Shown in pieces: positions 16,842 through 25,670 of a stretch of DNA of 64,000 nt. Each line of letters opens with the position of its first letter. Within the stretch, counting starts at the first letter, position 1. The notes below the pieces were generated by a model. That model ran no database searches and had not been told where the DNA came from. It saw only the letters and a program-made list of their open reading frames with translations. The DNA comes from Paenibacillus oceani. GTDB taxonomy: Bacteria > Bacillota > Bacilli > Paenibacillales > NBRC-103111. The stretch spans positions 19,160 through 83,159 of the forward strand of contig NZ_JACXJA010000045.1 of assembly GCF_014705615.1 (NCBI RefSeq). The letters are read 5' to 3'. The position numbers and the translations under genes were made by a program.

Positions 16842-17936
16842 TCAGCTTCCAGCCGATAACGGATAAGTGAATACAACCAATCCGTCCGGGTCCAAACCTT
16901 CTTCGGTAAACCCGGCTTTTTGAAAGCAACGTAGACTGGCCCGGTTTTCCGTTTCTACATACGCCTTGACGGTTTCGATCCCCATAAGCTCAGGCCGGAC
17001 AAGCAAATACTGCAGCAAACGGGCTCCGTAGCCCCGGGATCGCATTACAGGATGAACCAGCAGCCCGACCGAAGCGGTACTGTCCGCGTATGTCTCTATG
17101 TGAATGTGGCCGACCGCATTCCCGTTTTCATATACGTTCCACGCGTAATAACCCGAGCTCTGCTGAACGAAGCGATACCAACGCTCTAAAGGCAGTATAC
17201 CGCCTAGCCAGTTTAACACCCCCGGGTCTTGAAACCACGCTTCCAACAGGACGAGCCCTTCCCGATCAAGCGGTACGAAATCGAACGAGAAGCGGCGAAC
17301 CAGCCCCTCCACCGAAAGCTCCTGAAACTGGTGAAATTGCAGATCGGCTCCTGTCATATCTTCATCGACATGGCTCAGTCCTTTAAAGCCGAGACATTTC
17401 ATACCGGCCTGCTTAGCCGCCAACCACCCGTTCCGGGAATCTTCGATTACGATACAATCACGGGGATTAATCTGAAGCTTATCGCTAGCCAGCAAAAAAA
17501 TCTGCGGGTCCGGTTTGGAGGCAGCCACCTCTTCATCACATACCGTAACATCGAATAAGTCGCGCAGCCCGAACAAATCCAGGACGGCGTCCATTCTTTT
17601 TCTCGATGCGCTTGTGGCGAGCGCCGTCTTCATTCCATGTTCCTTGCACTCCAACAAAAACGGCCGCACCCCGGGGACTGGCTGCATAGATGCGTACAGC
17701 TCGATCTCGCGGTCTTGATTATAGCTGCCGATCAAGGTAGAAAGGTCATGCGGCAAGTTGTAGCGTTCCTTCACAATGGACCAAAATTGCCGGGAGCTTA
17801 AACTCCCCCATGTCTGGATCTCGTCAGCCGTTACGCTGCAGCCATAAGATCGGGCGGCTTCACTCAGCAACTCGTACGCGACGGAATGAGAGTCGATAAT
17901 CACTCCATCCATATCAAACAAGAACGCTTGGATCAC
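16842..17936 (-). CDS. HAD-superfamily phosphatase fused to GNAT acetyltransferase
   Basis: A 364-residue two-domain protein. Residues 1-215 are a HAD hydrolase of the beta-phosphoglucomutase/phosphatase type: motif I FLFDMDGVIIDS (nucleophile D8, acid D10), motif II TALATSASRKR, motif III K..., and motif IV IVIEDSRNGWLAA. Residues ~218-364 are a GNAT domain with FVPLDREGLVLLEAWF at the start, the acetyl-CoA loop VMRSRGYGARLL and the ETENRASLRCFQKAGF end. The reading frame is continuous, with a GTG start and AGGGTG upstream. A fusion suggests that dephosphorylation and acetylation act on one substrate, perhaps an amino sugar or a small toxic phosphate. This is inference. Confidence 0.85.
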   Translation of the reverse strand: MIQAFLFDMDGVIIDSHSVAYELLSEAARSYGCSVTADEIQTWGSLSSRQFWSIVKERYNLPHDLSTLIGSYNQDREIELYASMQPVPGVRPFLLECKEHGMKTALATSASRKRMDAVLDLFGLRDLFDVTVCDEEVAASKPDPQIFLLASDKLQINPRDCIVIEDSRNGWLAAKQAGMKCLGFKGLSHVDEDMTGADLQFHQFQELSVEGLVRRFSFDFVPLDREGLVLLEAWFQDPGVLNWLGGILPLERWYRFVQQSSGYYAWNVYENGNAVGHIHIETYADSTASVGLLVHPVMRSRGYGARLLQYLLVRPELMGIETVKAYVETENRASLRCFQKAGFTEEGLDPDGLVVFTYPLSAGS

Positions 17937-18231
17937 GTTACTATCACCCTAACATTAGCCCCTTCCGATCATTCGTATCGATATATACTTATTTCTCGTC
18001 GGTTATCCGATTCCTCCCCAATAGGGAATGTTTCCGCTTCCCGCCGCACCAACAACGGTTATACCGATTCTCTACCTTCCTTTTATTGCAAATTCTTGTA
18101 TGATGGGAATACATTGTCTCGTCGTCCCTTTGACTCCGGGCGCGCTTCGCTTGGAGTTTTTTCCATTGTCATGTCCAGTCCAGGGGCAGTCGCGACAAAA
18201 ATCATTGTCAAAAGCAATATGGAGGTGCGGC

Positions 18232-19977
18232 ATGCCGCAAAATAAACCAAGTTCGATCAGCTGGCTGCTCCGATATCTTTTGCCGGTTAAAGGACGAATG
18301 CTCGTCCTGCTGCTTCTGCTGCTGACGTCTACGGGGGTGCAGCTCCTCAATCCTCAGATTATCCAGCGATTTATAGACACCGCATCCAGCCAAGGCCCCT
18401 TGGACAGCTTGCTGACGCTCGCCGGAATTTTTCTTGTCTTGGCGGTTTGCAGCCAGCTTCTAACGGTGTTGTTAAGCTACCTGGGCAACGATGTGGCGTG
18501 GAGGGCGACCAACCGGCTTCGGGCCGATCTGCTGAACCATTGCCTGCGTCTTGACATGCGGTTTCATAACCTGAAGACGCCCGGAGAAATGATCGAGCGC
18601 ATCGACGGCGACGTATCAGGAATGTCGAATTTCTTCGCGATGTTCGTCGTCCAGATCGTCGGCAGCTTTATTCTGCTCGCCGGGATCTTAGGCTATATGT
18701 TCGTCTTCAACTGGCCGATCGCCATCGTGATGACGATATTCACGTGCGTATCCGTCGGCGCGATGTTCGTCATTCGCGATCTGGGCGTCAAATCGTCCCA
18801 GGCAGAGCGCGAAGCGAGCGCAGTGTTATTCGGCTTTATCGAGGAGCGGATTGCCGGCATCGAGGATGTGCAGACGAGCGGCAGCGTCCCGTACGTGATG
18901 AGACGGTTTCATCTCGCCATGCGCAACGTGTTCGTGCGGGGACGCAAAGCCTGGATGCTGCGCGTCGTTCCCTGGAACGTAACGGTATCGCTGTTTGCGG
19001 TTGCCGTCACTGCCGTGCTGCTGATGGGCGTACATCTGTATATAACGGGACAAGTGACACTGGGTGCTCTGTTCCTGATCTTTCAATATACGCAAATGTT
19101 AAACGATCCGATCGAACAGCTTGGCAACCAGATGCAGGAGTTCCAGAAAGCGAAGTCCGGCATGCGCCGTTCCCGTGAGATCCTCTCGATGGAAAGCGAA
19201 ATCCGCGGCGGAACGGAGGATTCGCTTCCCGAAGGCCCTCTAGCGGTGGAATTCTCCCATGTGAACTTCAGCTATAACCAAGGCAATCCGATACTGCGGG
19301 ACATCAGCTTCCGGCTGGAGCCGGGCGAACGTCTCGGCCTGATCGGGCGCACCGGCAGCGGCAAAACGAGTATCAGCCGGCTGCTGCTTCGCCTGTACAA
19401 CCTTAACAGCGGCGTCATTCGCATCGGCGGAGTCGATATCCGGACGCTGCGGCTGGAAGTTTTGTACAGACGCGTCGGCATGGTTACGCAGGACGTCCAG
19501 TTGTTCGACGGGACGCTGCGGGATAACCTGACCTTATTCAACAGCCGGATGTCGGATGAAGAAATATGGGATACGACCGGCAAGCTGGGCTTGCGTCCCT
19601 GGATCGACAGCCTGCCACAAGGCTTGGATACCCATTTGAAGGCGGGAGGCGCATCCCTGTCGGCCGGCGAAGCGCAGCTGTTCGCGCTTACGCGCGTATT
19701 TCTGACGAAGCCGAGCCTGGTTATTCTGGATGAGCCGTCGTCCAGACTCGATGCAGCAACTGAAGCGGCGCTGCAAACCGCAGTCGACAAGCTGATGGAG
19801 CAATGTACCGGAATTGTGATCGCTCACCGGTTATCGACGCTGGAGGCAACAGACCAAATTATGGTGCTCGGCGGCGGGCGCATTCTGGAATTCGGTTCGC
19901 GGCAGGCGCTTGCGCAAGATCCGAAGTCCGGTTACGCGGAACTGCTTCGAGACGATCGACAGGAGGAGTTGGCATGA
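18232..19977 (+). CDS. ABC exporter subunit 1 (transmembrane + ATPase)
   Basis: A 581-residue half transporter: six membrane segments (residues ~15-320) then an ATPase domain. Walker A is GRTGSGKT (~371), the signature is LSAGE instead of LSGGQ (~475), and Walker B with catalytic Glu is LVILDEPSS (~495); AHRLST is the switch His. The ATG at 18232 has GGAGGTG upstream and is chosen over the longer frame from 18028. Its stop overlaps the next gene's start (ATGA). The intact Walker B here and the intact signature in the partner form one consensus ATP site. Heterodimeric exporters of the BmrCD/TM287-288 type are so built and usually export drugs or peptides. Confidence 0.9.
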   Translation: MPQNKPSSISWLLRYLLPVKGRMLVLLLLLLTSTGVQLLNPQIIQRFIDTASSQGPLDSLLTLAGIFLVLAVCSQLLTVLLSYLGNDVAWRATNRLRADLLNHCLRLDMRFHNLKTPGEMIERIDGDVSGMSNFFAMFVVQIVGSFILLAGILGYMFVFNWPIAIVMTIFTCVSVGAMFVIRDLGVKSSQAEREASAVLFGFIEERIAGIEDVQTSGSVPYVMRRFHLAMRNVFVRGRKAWMLRVVPWNVTVSLFAVAVTAVLLMGVHLYITGQVTLGALFLIFQYTQMLNDPIEQLGNQMQEFQKAKSGMRRSREILSMESEIRGGTEDSLPEGPLAVEFSHVNFSYNQGNPILRDISFRLEPGERLGLIGRTGSGKTSISRLLLRLYNLNSGVIRIGGVDIRTLRLEVLYRRVGMVTQDVQLFDGTLRDNLTLFNSRMSDEEIWDTTGKLGLRPWIDSLPQGLDTHLKAGGASLSAGEAQLFALTRVFLTKPSLVILDEPSSRLDAATEAALQTAVDKLMEQCTGIVIAHRLSTLEATDQIMVLGGGRILEFGSRQALAQDPKSGYAELLRDDRQEELA

Positions 19978-21767
19978 CTGTAAGCCGGTTTGTGGGGCGG
20001 CTGCTTCGTTTTCGGCTGTACTTGTTTGTAATCAACGGGCTGCTATGGGGAGTGTTCCACTCCATGCCGCTGCTCGTCGGTCTTGGTATGCAGTGGTTTT
20101 TCGACCGGGTGGCGGCCCCCTCGCAAGGCTACGTCTGGCTGGCGGTCCCGTTAATCGTCGTAGCCCTCGTCCGTTTTACGAGAGTTGGCGTATTTTTTAT
20201 CGCCTTTTATAAATGGGTCACGTACTTCTATCATGTTCAAGCGCTTCTTCGCACGAATATGCTCGCCGGTATTATGCGCTGGCCGGGACGCAATCTTCCC
20301 GCTTCGCCCGGAGAAGCGATGACCCGCTTCCGGGAGGACGTCAACGAAGCGGTCGAGTACGTCGAATCGTGGGTAGATTTCTGGGGACGTCTCTCGTTCG
20401 CCGTCATTGCAATCCTCATCATGGCCGGGATCAACTGGCCAATTACAATCGTGGCGATCCTGCCGCTCGTCGTCGTTTCCCTCATCAATAACTTGTCAGG
20501 CAACCGTGCGAGAACATACAATCAGTTGAGCCGCGAGGCGTCCGGACGCTTAACCGGATTTATCGCCGAGACGTTCGGCGCCGTACAAGCGATCAAGCTC
20601 GGTCAAGCGGAGGATCATGTGCTGAACCGCTTTTCGGTGCTGAACGAGGCGCGCCGGCATGCTGCTCTCAAAGACAATTTGTTCAAACAGTGGATGCGTT
20701 CGCTGAATCAGCACGTGCTGACGGTTAGCACAGGCATCATCTTGCTGATGTGCGCCGCCCAGATGCAGGCGGGCCGGTTTACGGTCGGCGACTTCGCCCT
20801 GTTTACGTCGTACCTGACCATGTTCGCTTCCAGCATCTCGCTATTCGGGTATATGGTGTTTCAGCATAAGCGGCTGAAGGTGTCGCTGGATCGGATGCGC
20901 GCATTGTTCCGTCCCGGCGAAGAGGACCGCGTCGCTGAATACAGCGAGCTGCATATGTACGCTTCCCCGCCCAAACTGCCCGTTACCGCCGACCATCGGG
21001 ACGACTGGTTCGCCGAACTGGAAGTAACTGGACTTTCTTATACGTATCCGAACTCGGATCATGGTATCACCGATGTGAACTTACGAGTTAAGCGCGGGCA
21101 ATTCGTCGTCATAACCGGCAGAATCGGCTCCGGCAAATCGACTCTTCTCCGGACGCTGCTCGGGCTGCTGCCGGGTTCGGAAGGGACCATCCGCTGGAAC
21201 GGTCGCGAGCTGGATGAACCGGCAAGCTTCCTCATCCCGCCCAGAACCGCCTACACGCCTCAAGTGCCGCGGCTGTTCAGCGATACGCTTCGGGACAACA
21301 TCGTCCTGGGACACGAACCGTCTCCCGGTTCTCTGGATCGGGCGATTCGGCTAGCCGTCATGGAAAAAGACGTCGAAGACCTCCAGCTCGGTCTCGAGAC
21401 GTATGTCGGCCCGCGCGGCGTGATGCTGTCCGGAGGCCAGATTCAGCGGTCGGCTACCGCGCGAATGATGCTGACCGAAGCGGACTTGTTCCTCTTCGAT
21501 GACTTGTCCAGCGCCCTCGACGTGCACACCGAGAAACAGCTGTGGGAACGACTATTCGCAGAGCGCGACGTTACATGCATCGCCGTCTCCCATCGAAGGT
21601 CGGCCTTGATCCAAGCCGACCGGATATTCGTTATGAAGGATGGCCGGATCGAGGCGGAAGGAACGCTTGCCGAACTGCTCCAAACTTGCGCCGAGATGCA
21701 GCTTCTGTGGAAAGGCGAAGAAACGGCCGCCCCCGACAATGTCCCTAAGATGGCGCAGCCGATATAG
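19974..21767 (+). CDS. ABC exporter subunit 2 (transmembrane + ATPase)
   Basis: A 597-residue half transporter that overlaps the previous gene by 4 bases. Six membrane segments precede the ATPase. Walker A is GRIGSGKS (~381), the signature is a full LSGGQ (~484), but Walker B reads LFLFDDLSS (~505) with Asp in place of the catalytic Glu. Together with subunit 1's altered signature this makes the second ATP site non-catalytic, as known for heterodimeric type IV exporters. A GGAGCTG/CAGCTCC hairpin (21780-21799) follows without a T run. Substrate unknown. Confidence 0.9.
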   Translation: MTVSRFVGRLLRFRLYLFVINGLLWGVFHSMPLLVGLGMQWFFDRVAAPSQGYVWLAVPLIVVALVRFTRVGVFFIAFYKWVTYFYHVQALLRTNMLAGIMRWPGRNLPASPGEAMTRFREDVNEAVEYVESWVDFWGRLSFAVIAILIMAGINWPITIVAILPLVVVSLINNLSGNRARTYNQLSREASGRLTGFIAETFGAVQAIKLGQAEDHVLNRFSVLNEARRHAALKDNLFKQWMRSLNQHVLTVSTGIILLMCAAQMQAGRFTVGDFALFTSYLTMFASSISLFGYMVFQHKRLKVSLDRMRALFRPGEEDRVAEYSELHMYASPPKLPVTADHRDDWFAELEVTGLSYTYPNSDHGITDVNLRVKRGQFVVITGRIGSGKSTLLRTLLGLLPGSEGTIRWNGRELDEPASFLIPPRTAYTPQVPRLFSDTLRDNIVLGHEPSPGSLDRAIRLAVMEKDVEDLQLGLETYVGPRGVMLSGGQIQRSATARMMLTEADLFLFDDLSSALDVHTEKQLWERLFAERDVTCIAVSHRRSALIQADRIFVMKDGRIEAEGTLAELLQTCAEMQLLWKGEETAAPDNVPKMAQPI

Positions 21768-21815
21768 CTAATGCATACGGGGAGCTGGTAACAGCTCCTC
21801 GCGTGCAGATCCGGC

Positions 21816-22229
21816 TTACCGTTCCGGCTGCCGCTTCGACGTCATATAATCGATCAAAAATTCGCGATCTTCCGGGTAAGCGTGACTGCAGCCGCTCACT
21901 TCGTCTGGCGTTCTCCAGCCGACATGAGTAATGATCCCGTCGGGATCTGCGATTCTCAACTCGCCGCCCGTTACCCGAGCCTCGAAATAATACGTTTCCA
22001 CCCGGATGCCGCTCGCCGTCTGTTTTCTTTTGACATACAACTCGCCTACAACTTCCACCTCATATCCGGTTTCCTCTCTTACTTCACGTATGCAGCATTC
22101 CCGCAGCGTCTCGCCCGGCTCCAGTCCCCCCGACGGAACCGCCCAGTCCGTCCCGTCTTCGCCCTGCACCATCAACAGCTGGTGATGTTCATTCAAGCAT
22201 ACAGCTGCGGTGCCCTTCCATTCTTTCAT
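21816..22229 (-). CDS. Nudix hydrolase
   Basis: A 137-residue protein with a complete Nudix box, GGLEPGETLRECCIREVREETGYEV at about residues 34-58 (G-x5-E-x7-REVREETGY). Start ATG at 22229 has GGAGGTG upstream. Such enzymes hydrolyse nucleoside diphosphates linked to another moiety (X). The N-terminus WKGTAAVCLNEHHQLLMVQG is the usual first strand pair. Substrate cannot be told; likely house-cleaning. Converges with the ABC exporter genes. Confidence 0.9.
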   Translation of the reverse strand: MKEWKGTAAVCLNEHHQLLMVQGEDGTDWAVPSGGLEPGETLRECCIREVREETGYEVEVVGELYVKRKQTASGIRVETYYFEARVTGGELRIADPDGIITHVGWRTPDEVSGCSHAYPEDREFLIDYMTSKRQPER

Positions 22230-22331
22230 GGATTTCGCTCACCTCCGCATCGTTCATCCCTATGAGGTTGTTCGCTTTACAACAGTCCGTATCCTTCCGA
22301 ATAATTACGAAGAATTGTCAAAGAGGTGTCA

Positions 22332-22446
22332 TCAGCGGTTAGGTCGATCAGTAATGCAGAAGTTAATACGGTTCCCAAAAGGGTCGTAAAGGTGCATCGC
22401 CTTCCATCCCGTACCTACGTCTGCAGATACGGCTACCCCCTCGCTC
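22332..22446 (-). pseudogene. VOC-family C-terminal remnant
   Basis: Minus strand reads GTGWKAMHLYDPFGNRINFC followed by a TGA at 22332-22334, a typical glyoxalase/VOC end (W...LYDPFGNRINF). No start or N-terminal half exists; it abuts the terminator of the tetR gene. A decayed fragment only. Confidence 0.55.
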
Positions 22447-22453
22447 TAAAGTT

Positions 22454-22477
22454 AAAAAAAAGACCGCCTAAGCGATC
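22454..22477 (-). terminator. Terminator of the VOC-alkC-tetR operon
   Basis: GATCGC-TTAG-GCGGTC stem followed by T8 on the minus strand, 11 bases after the tetR stop. Confidence 0.9.
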
Positions 22478-22488
22478 TATCCAGCATA

Positions 22489-23079
22489 TTATACGTTCCG
22501 CTTAAATCCGTTCAGCATAAGCGATACGGCCGTCATGGAGTCGGCTAAAGCCTGCTTCTCGTCGGGCTGCTGAGCGATCCAGAGCGCGGCTTCATTCAGT
22601 GCACCCGAAATGACGGGAGTGAGCGCATCTACGGACACCGGTTGAAGGATATGCTCCCGCTCCAGCAGTTGGAGCTGTTCGTGCAGCAGCCTCACCGAAT
22701 TTTGCGAATCCATCGTGCGCCACACCTCCCAGCCGAATACAGCAGGGCCGTCTATGAGCAGAATCCGCTTGTGCTGAGGCTCAACGGCGGCCGTAACGAA
22801 TGCCCGGCAGCCGAGCAGCAGTTGCTCCCACACATCGTCGCTTTGAGCGGATTCGGTCAAGATTCGTTCCGCGATACGTTTCTGCACGGATTCCAGTACG
22901 GCGTGGAACATTCCCTTTTTGTTGCCGAAATGGTGGTACAGAGCCCCGCGCGTCAGCTGCGCTTCGCTTGCGATATCTTCCAGCGCCGCATCCGCGTATC
23001 CTTTCCTCGTGAATACTTGTCCAGCCGTCTCTATAAGTAAACGTATCGTTTCATTCGTATCTTCCTTGCTTCTTCTCAT
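22489..23079 (-). CDS. TetR family transcriptional regulator
   Basis: A 196-residue regulator. The N-terminal HTH is seen as AALEDIASEAQLTRGALYHHFGNKKGMFHAV at about residues 28-58, typical of TetR; the C-terminal helical domain binds an unknown ligand. The ATG at 23079 (AGGAGGAAGG upstream) is preferred to the in-frame start at 23187, which would overlap the upstream alkC gene. It is the third gene of an operon after a VOC protein and an AlkC-like repair protein, and probably represses that operon through the palindrome at 24382-24396. Confidence 0.9.
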   Translation of the reverse strand: MRRSKEDTNETIRLLIETAGQVFTRKGYADAALEDIASEAQLTRGALYHHFGNKKGMFHAVLESVQKRIAERILTESAQSDDVWEQLLLGCRAFVTAAVEPQHKRILLIDGPAVFGWEVWRTMDSQNSVRLLHEQLQLLEREHILQPVSVDALTPVISGALNEAALWIAQQPDEKQALADSMTAVSLMLNGFKRNV

Positions 23080-23108
23080 CCTTCCTCCTGCTCCTGTTCC
23101 GCTGTAGT

Positions 23109-23888
23109 TTACAGTTCGTTCAACAGCCGCAGCGCGTCCCGGTCTTCGGATTTCACAAGCGATCTCAGCGAATGGCGGACCACCCATCTGTAGGAGTCCC
23201 TGCCATCGGCTCTATGCTTCCGCAGCCACTCCAGCACAACGTCCTTGTAATCTTTCGTCAGATCGTTCAGGTGGTTGGCGACCGACTTGCGGACGTAAGG
23301 CGCCGGATCGTGAAGCAGCGGCTCCAGGAGAGTCAGATTACAAGCCGGATCTCCCCGCAGCGCGCCGATCCGCTTCGCCCAAGGAAGCCGCGGCCGGGTT
23401 CCTTCGCTGACCAGACGGCGGACGTGAAAGTTCGCATCCTGCGACCAACTGCTAAGTTGCCCGATACTCTCTTCCAAGTATACATCCAGATAGGGCCGTA
23501 TGGCATACTCCGCTGTATGCCGCTTCGTAATTTCGCTGAGCGCCCGCATCGAGAGCTGGAAGTGGTCCAAACCGTACTTTTCTACAAAATAAGCGAGCGG
23601 CATCAGGAAATACCCGTTCGTAAACATCCCCTCGTCCGTCTCGTTTTCCGGCCCCAGGATGCGCATCAATATTCCGATACTCTCCGTATAATCATCGGGC
23701 AATGCCATCTTCAAGCCGTCGGCAATGACCGCAACTCTCCCTTTCAGCTCAAGCGGACCGACTAAGCCGGCTACAGAATCCACGAACGGACGGACCGGAA
23801 ATTCCGCATAATGGGGCTTAATCAAATCCGATAAACGCTGCGCCAGTTCGGCTCCAAAGTATAACTTCAATGGCTGCGTACCGCTCAT
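23109..23888 (-). CDS. DNA alkylation repair protein (AlkC-like HEAT-repeat)
   Basis: A 259-residue all-helical HEAT-like protein. The segment [23 protein letters not shown] and the following [17 protein letters not shown] is the diagnostic part of the AlkC branch of the AlkC/AlkD 3-alkyladenine DNA glycosylases. They excise positively charged N3- or N7-alkylated purines by non-base-flipping capture. The ATG at 23888 overlaps the upstream VOC stop (ATGA), so translation is coupled; an earlier in-frame start would overlap more. Second gene of VOC-alkC-tetR. Confidence 0.85.
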   Translation of the reverse strand: MSGTQPLKLYFGAELAQRLSDLIKPHYAEFPVRPFVDSVAGLVGPLELKGRVAVIADGLKMALPDDYTESIGILMRILGPENETDEGMFTNGYFLMPLAYFVEKYGLDHFQLSMRALSEITKRHTAEYAIRPYLDVYLEESIGQLSSWSQDANFHVRRLVSEGTRPRLPWAKRIGALRGDPACNLTLLEPLLHDPAPYVRKSVANHLNDLTKDYKDVVLEWLRKHRADGRDSYRWVVRHSLRSLVKSEDRDALRLLNEL

Positions 23889-24340
23889 GCGCTTCCGCCG
23901 CTCTCCGGATCGCCCGACCATACTTTTTCTGCATATTGGCCGCTGTGCGCCTCCGTGGGCGGAATGATCTTGATCACATCAATCAGCACGCCGCTCGGAT
24001 CGCTTGTTATAAAGTGGCGCTGTCCGAACTCCTCGTCGCGGATATCGAGCTGCAGCGGAAGCTTCTCCTGGCGGATCAGCCGCTCATACTGCTCATCGAC
24101 ATCGTCAACCTCGAAATTGAGGATCATCCCCTGCACCGGCTTCCGATATGCCGCGGGAATCGTCGGATGGGTCGGGTCCAGCAAAGCCAATTCGAACGGC
24201 ACAGCGCCGCGCGTCAATTTCAAGCTCACATACCAATCCGCTTCGAACACAACCTCGAAACCGAAATACCGGGTGTAAAAGGTCGCGCTCTCCGCGATCC
24301 GAGTCGTCATAATAACCGGATAAAAGCTTGATGCATGCAT
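23885..24340 (-). CDS. VOC (glyoxalase/bleomycin-resistance) family protein
   Basis: A 151-residue single VOC-fold protein: [25 protein letters not shown] opens the domain, FELALLDP and [18 protein letters not shown] mark the middle, and [17 protein letters not shown] closes it. Metal ligands are only partly suggested. Start ATG at 24340 follows AAGGAGG. It is the first gene of the operon with alkC and tetR, which suggests that it binds or destroys an electrophilic or DNA-damaging compound whose lesions AlkC repairs. That role is inference. Confidence 0.85.
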   Translation of the reverse strand: MHASSFYPVIMTTRIAESATFYTRYFGFEVVFEADWYVSLKLTRGAVPFELALLDPTHPTIPAAYRKPVQGMILNFEVDDVDEQYERLIRQEKLPLQLDIRDEEFGQRHFITSDPSGVLIDVIKIIPPTEAHSGQYAEKVWSGDPESGGSA

Positions 24341-24381
24341 ACCAGTTTCCTCCTTGAATGGTTTGTATGTGTTTACTTTAT

Positions 24382-24396
24382 CATACGTACTGTATG
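24382..24396. promoter_or_regulatory. Palindromic operator upstream of VOC-alkC-tetR
   Basis: CATAC-GTACT-GTATG lies 41 bases upstream of the first start codon, flanked by further CATAC/GTATG repeats. Size and position suit a TetR dimer. Confidence 0.6.
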
Positions 24397-24516
24397 TATG
24401 TAAATGATTATAAAAATAAATCCCTCGTTTACTTGACGCTCGCTTCGAATACGATTTCGACGGTGCGATTGGATGCGAGCTTGCTTACGTCTGGCAATCG
24501 GACCTCGTAATCAGAC

Positions 24517-24544
24517 GCTCCTGCCTAACAACCGCGGCAGGAGC
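24517..24544. other. Strong hairpin in the gap between phosphotransferase and VOC genes
   Basis: GCTCCTGCC ... GGCAGGAGC, a 9-bp perfect stem with a 10-base loop, without a T run on either strand. The surrounding stretch (24400-24660) holds no gene I can support; a 30-codon open stretch ending near 24431 may be a coding remnant. Confidence 0.5.
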
Positions 24545-24664
24545 GGAGCGTAGGGGCATCTACGTGAGCACCGGAAGTTCCGGCTGAAATCGATATTCGA
24601 TGTCGGGTAGGCCTTCCTGATCTGCATCGTGATCAAAAGTGGATTTTTTGAACAACCTCTAAAA

Positions 24665-25648
24665 CTATAATTCCCAATTTTCTTCTCTGACAAGTTCGTA
24701 GAGGATTCTCAATCTTCGATCAAAATAGGCATCATTGAGATTTCCGTAAGTCCACTCATCGGCATGCTGGCAATGGAGGCCAACAAGCCATAGCTGTCGA
24801 GCCGCTACAAAATAAGGAATTGAAGCGATATCAGCATCCGATAAAGGCATCTCATTTTGATAAGCGCCAATATACGCCTGCCATAGCTGAAGTGCAAACT
24901 CGCGATTTGGCATATCACGAACAGACCAATTGAACACTGCCACATCATATGCGGCCCATCCGAATCCCTCACAATCAAAATCAAAAAACGTAACCCTCCT
25001 CTCATCATCCATATGGCAGTTACCGCCGTTTAGATCGCCGTGACACAATCCTCGCTTCAGGTCGGGAGCCATAATGCTTATTTCTTTTTGCAACAAGCGC
25101 CACAAGCGGCTCACAAAATATTGGTCATTTGGACGATGAGCGAGCAAAGGCAGGATCCGTGGCACTCGGTCGTCCAGCAAATGCCGGATATCGATTGAGT
25201 ACCGTTGATGATTCGATATGAACAACTCCATGCCTTGGTGGAGCCGTGCGGCCGCTTGCCCATACACAGCGGCTATGTCTGGCGAAAGCGGCCAAAGCGT
25301 GCCGGGGGCATAAGTAAATACTGCAACATATCGAGTGCCCTCTGGCGCCAATACTTCCGTAACGAATTCGCCGTCTCTTCGATCAACAGGGTAGGCCACC
25401 CGTACTCCTCGTAGATGGAGATGCTGCAGAAGATCTAATTCATGTTGAATATCCGACAACGTGCGGTGACCATGTCGATAAGCTCGAAGGATATATTCTA
25501 CTCCTTTAGCTCGTACGAGATAAGAATCGTTCATTCCCCGCACTAACAGTCGGCAATCTATGAAAGTATCTGTAAAGTAAAAAGGCAATATCTCATTCGC
25601 GAGTGCACGCTCAGATAAGATCGAATGGGTTACAGGAAACACTTCCAT
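24665..25648 (-). CDS. Phosphotransferase (APH/HSK2-fold) family protein
   Basis: A 327-residue kinase-fold protein of the APH/choline kinase/HSK2 superfamily. ATP-binding features are the N-lobe with YILRAYRHGHRT and a DIQHELDLLQHL helix. The catalytic loop is GLCHGDLNGGNCHM (~215-228), and FFDFDCEGFGWAAYDVAVF supplies the metal-binding Asp. It resembles homoserine-kinase-II or spore-associated CotS-like proteins more than antibiotic kinases. Substrate unknown. Start ATG at 25648 with GGGAG about 10 bases upstream. Confidence 0.8.
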   Translation of the reverse strand: MEVFPVTHSILSERALANEILPFYFTDTFIDCRLLVRGMNDSYLVRAKGVEYILRAYRHGHRTLSDIQHELDLLQHLHLRGVRVAYPVDRRDGEFVTEVLAPEGTRYVAVFTYAPGTLWPLSPDIAAVYGQAAARLHQGMELFISNHQRYSIDIRHLLDDRVPRILPLLAHRPNDQYFVSRLWRLLQKEISIMAPDLKRGLCHGDLNGGNCHMDDERRVTFFDFDCEGFGWAAYDVAVFNWSVRDMPNREFALQLWQAYIGAYQNEMPLSDADIASIPYFVAARQLWLVGLHCQHADEWTYGNLNDAYFDRRLRILYELVREENWEL

Positions 25649-25670
25649 GCATTCACGCTCCCAAGTGGCT

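Noticed and set aside
24431..24530. Short coding-like tail (…[16 protein letters not shown]) on the minus strand
   Set aside because: Only about 30 codons from a stop, no start; it may be a remnant but cannot be assigned.
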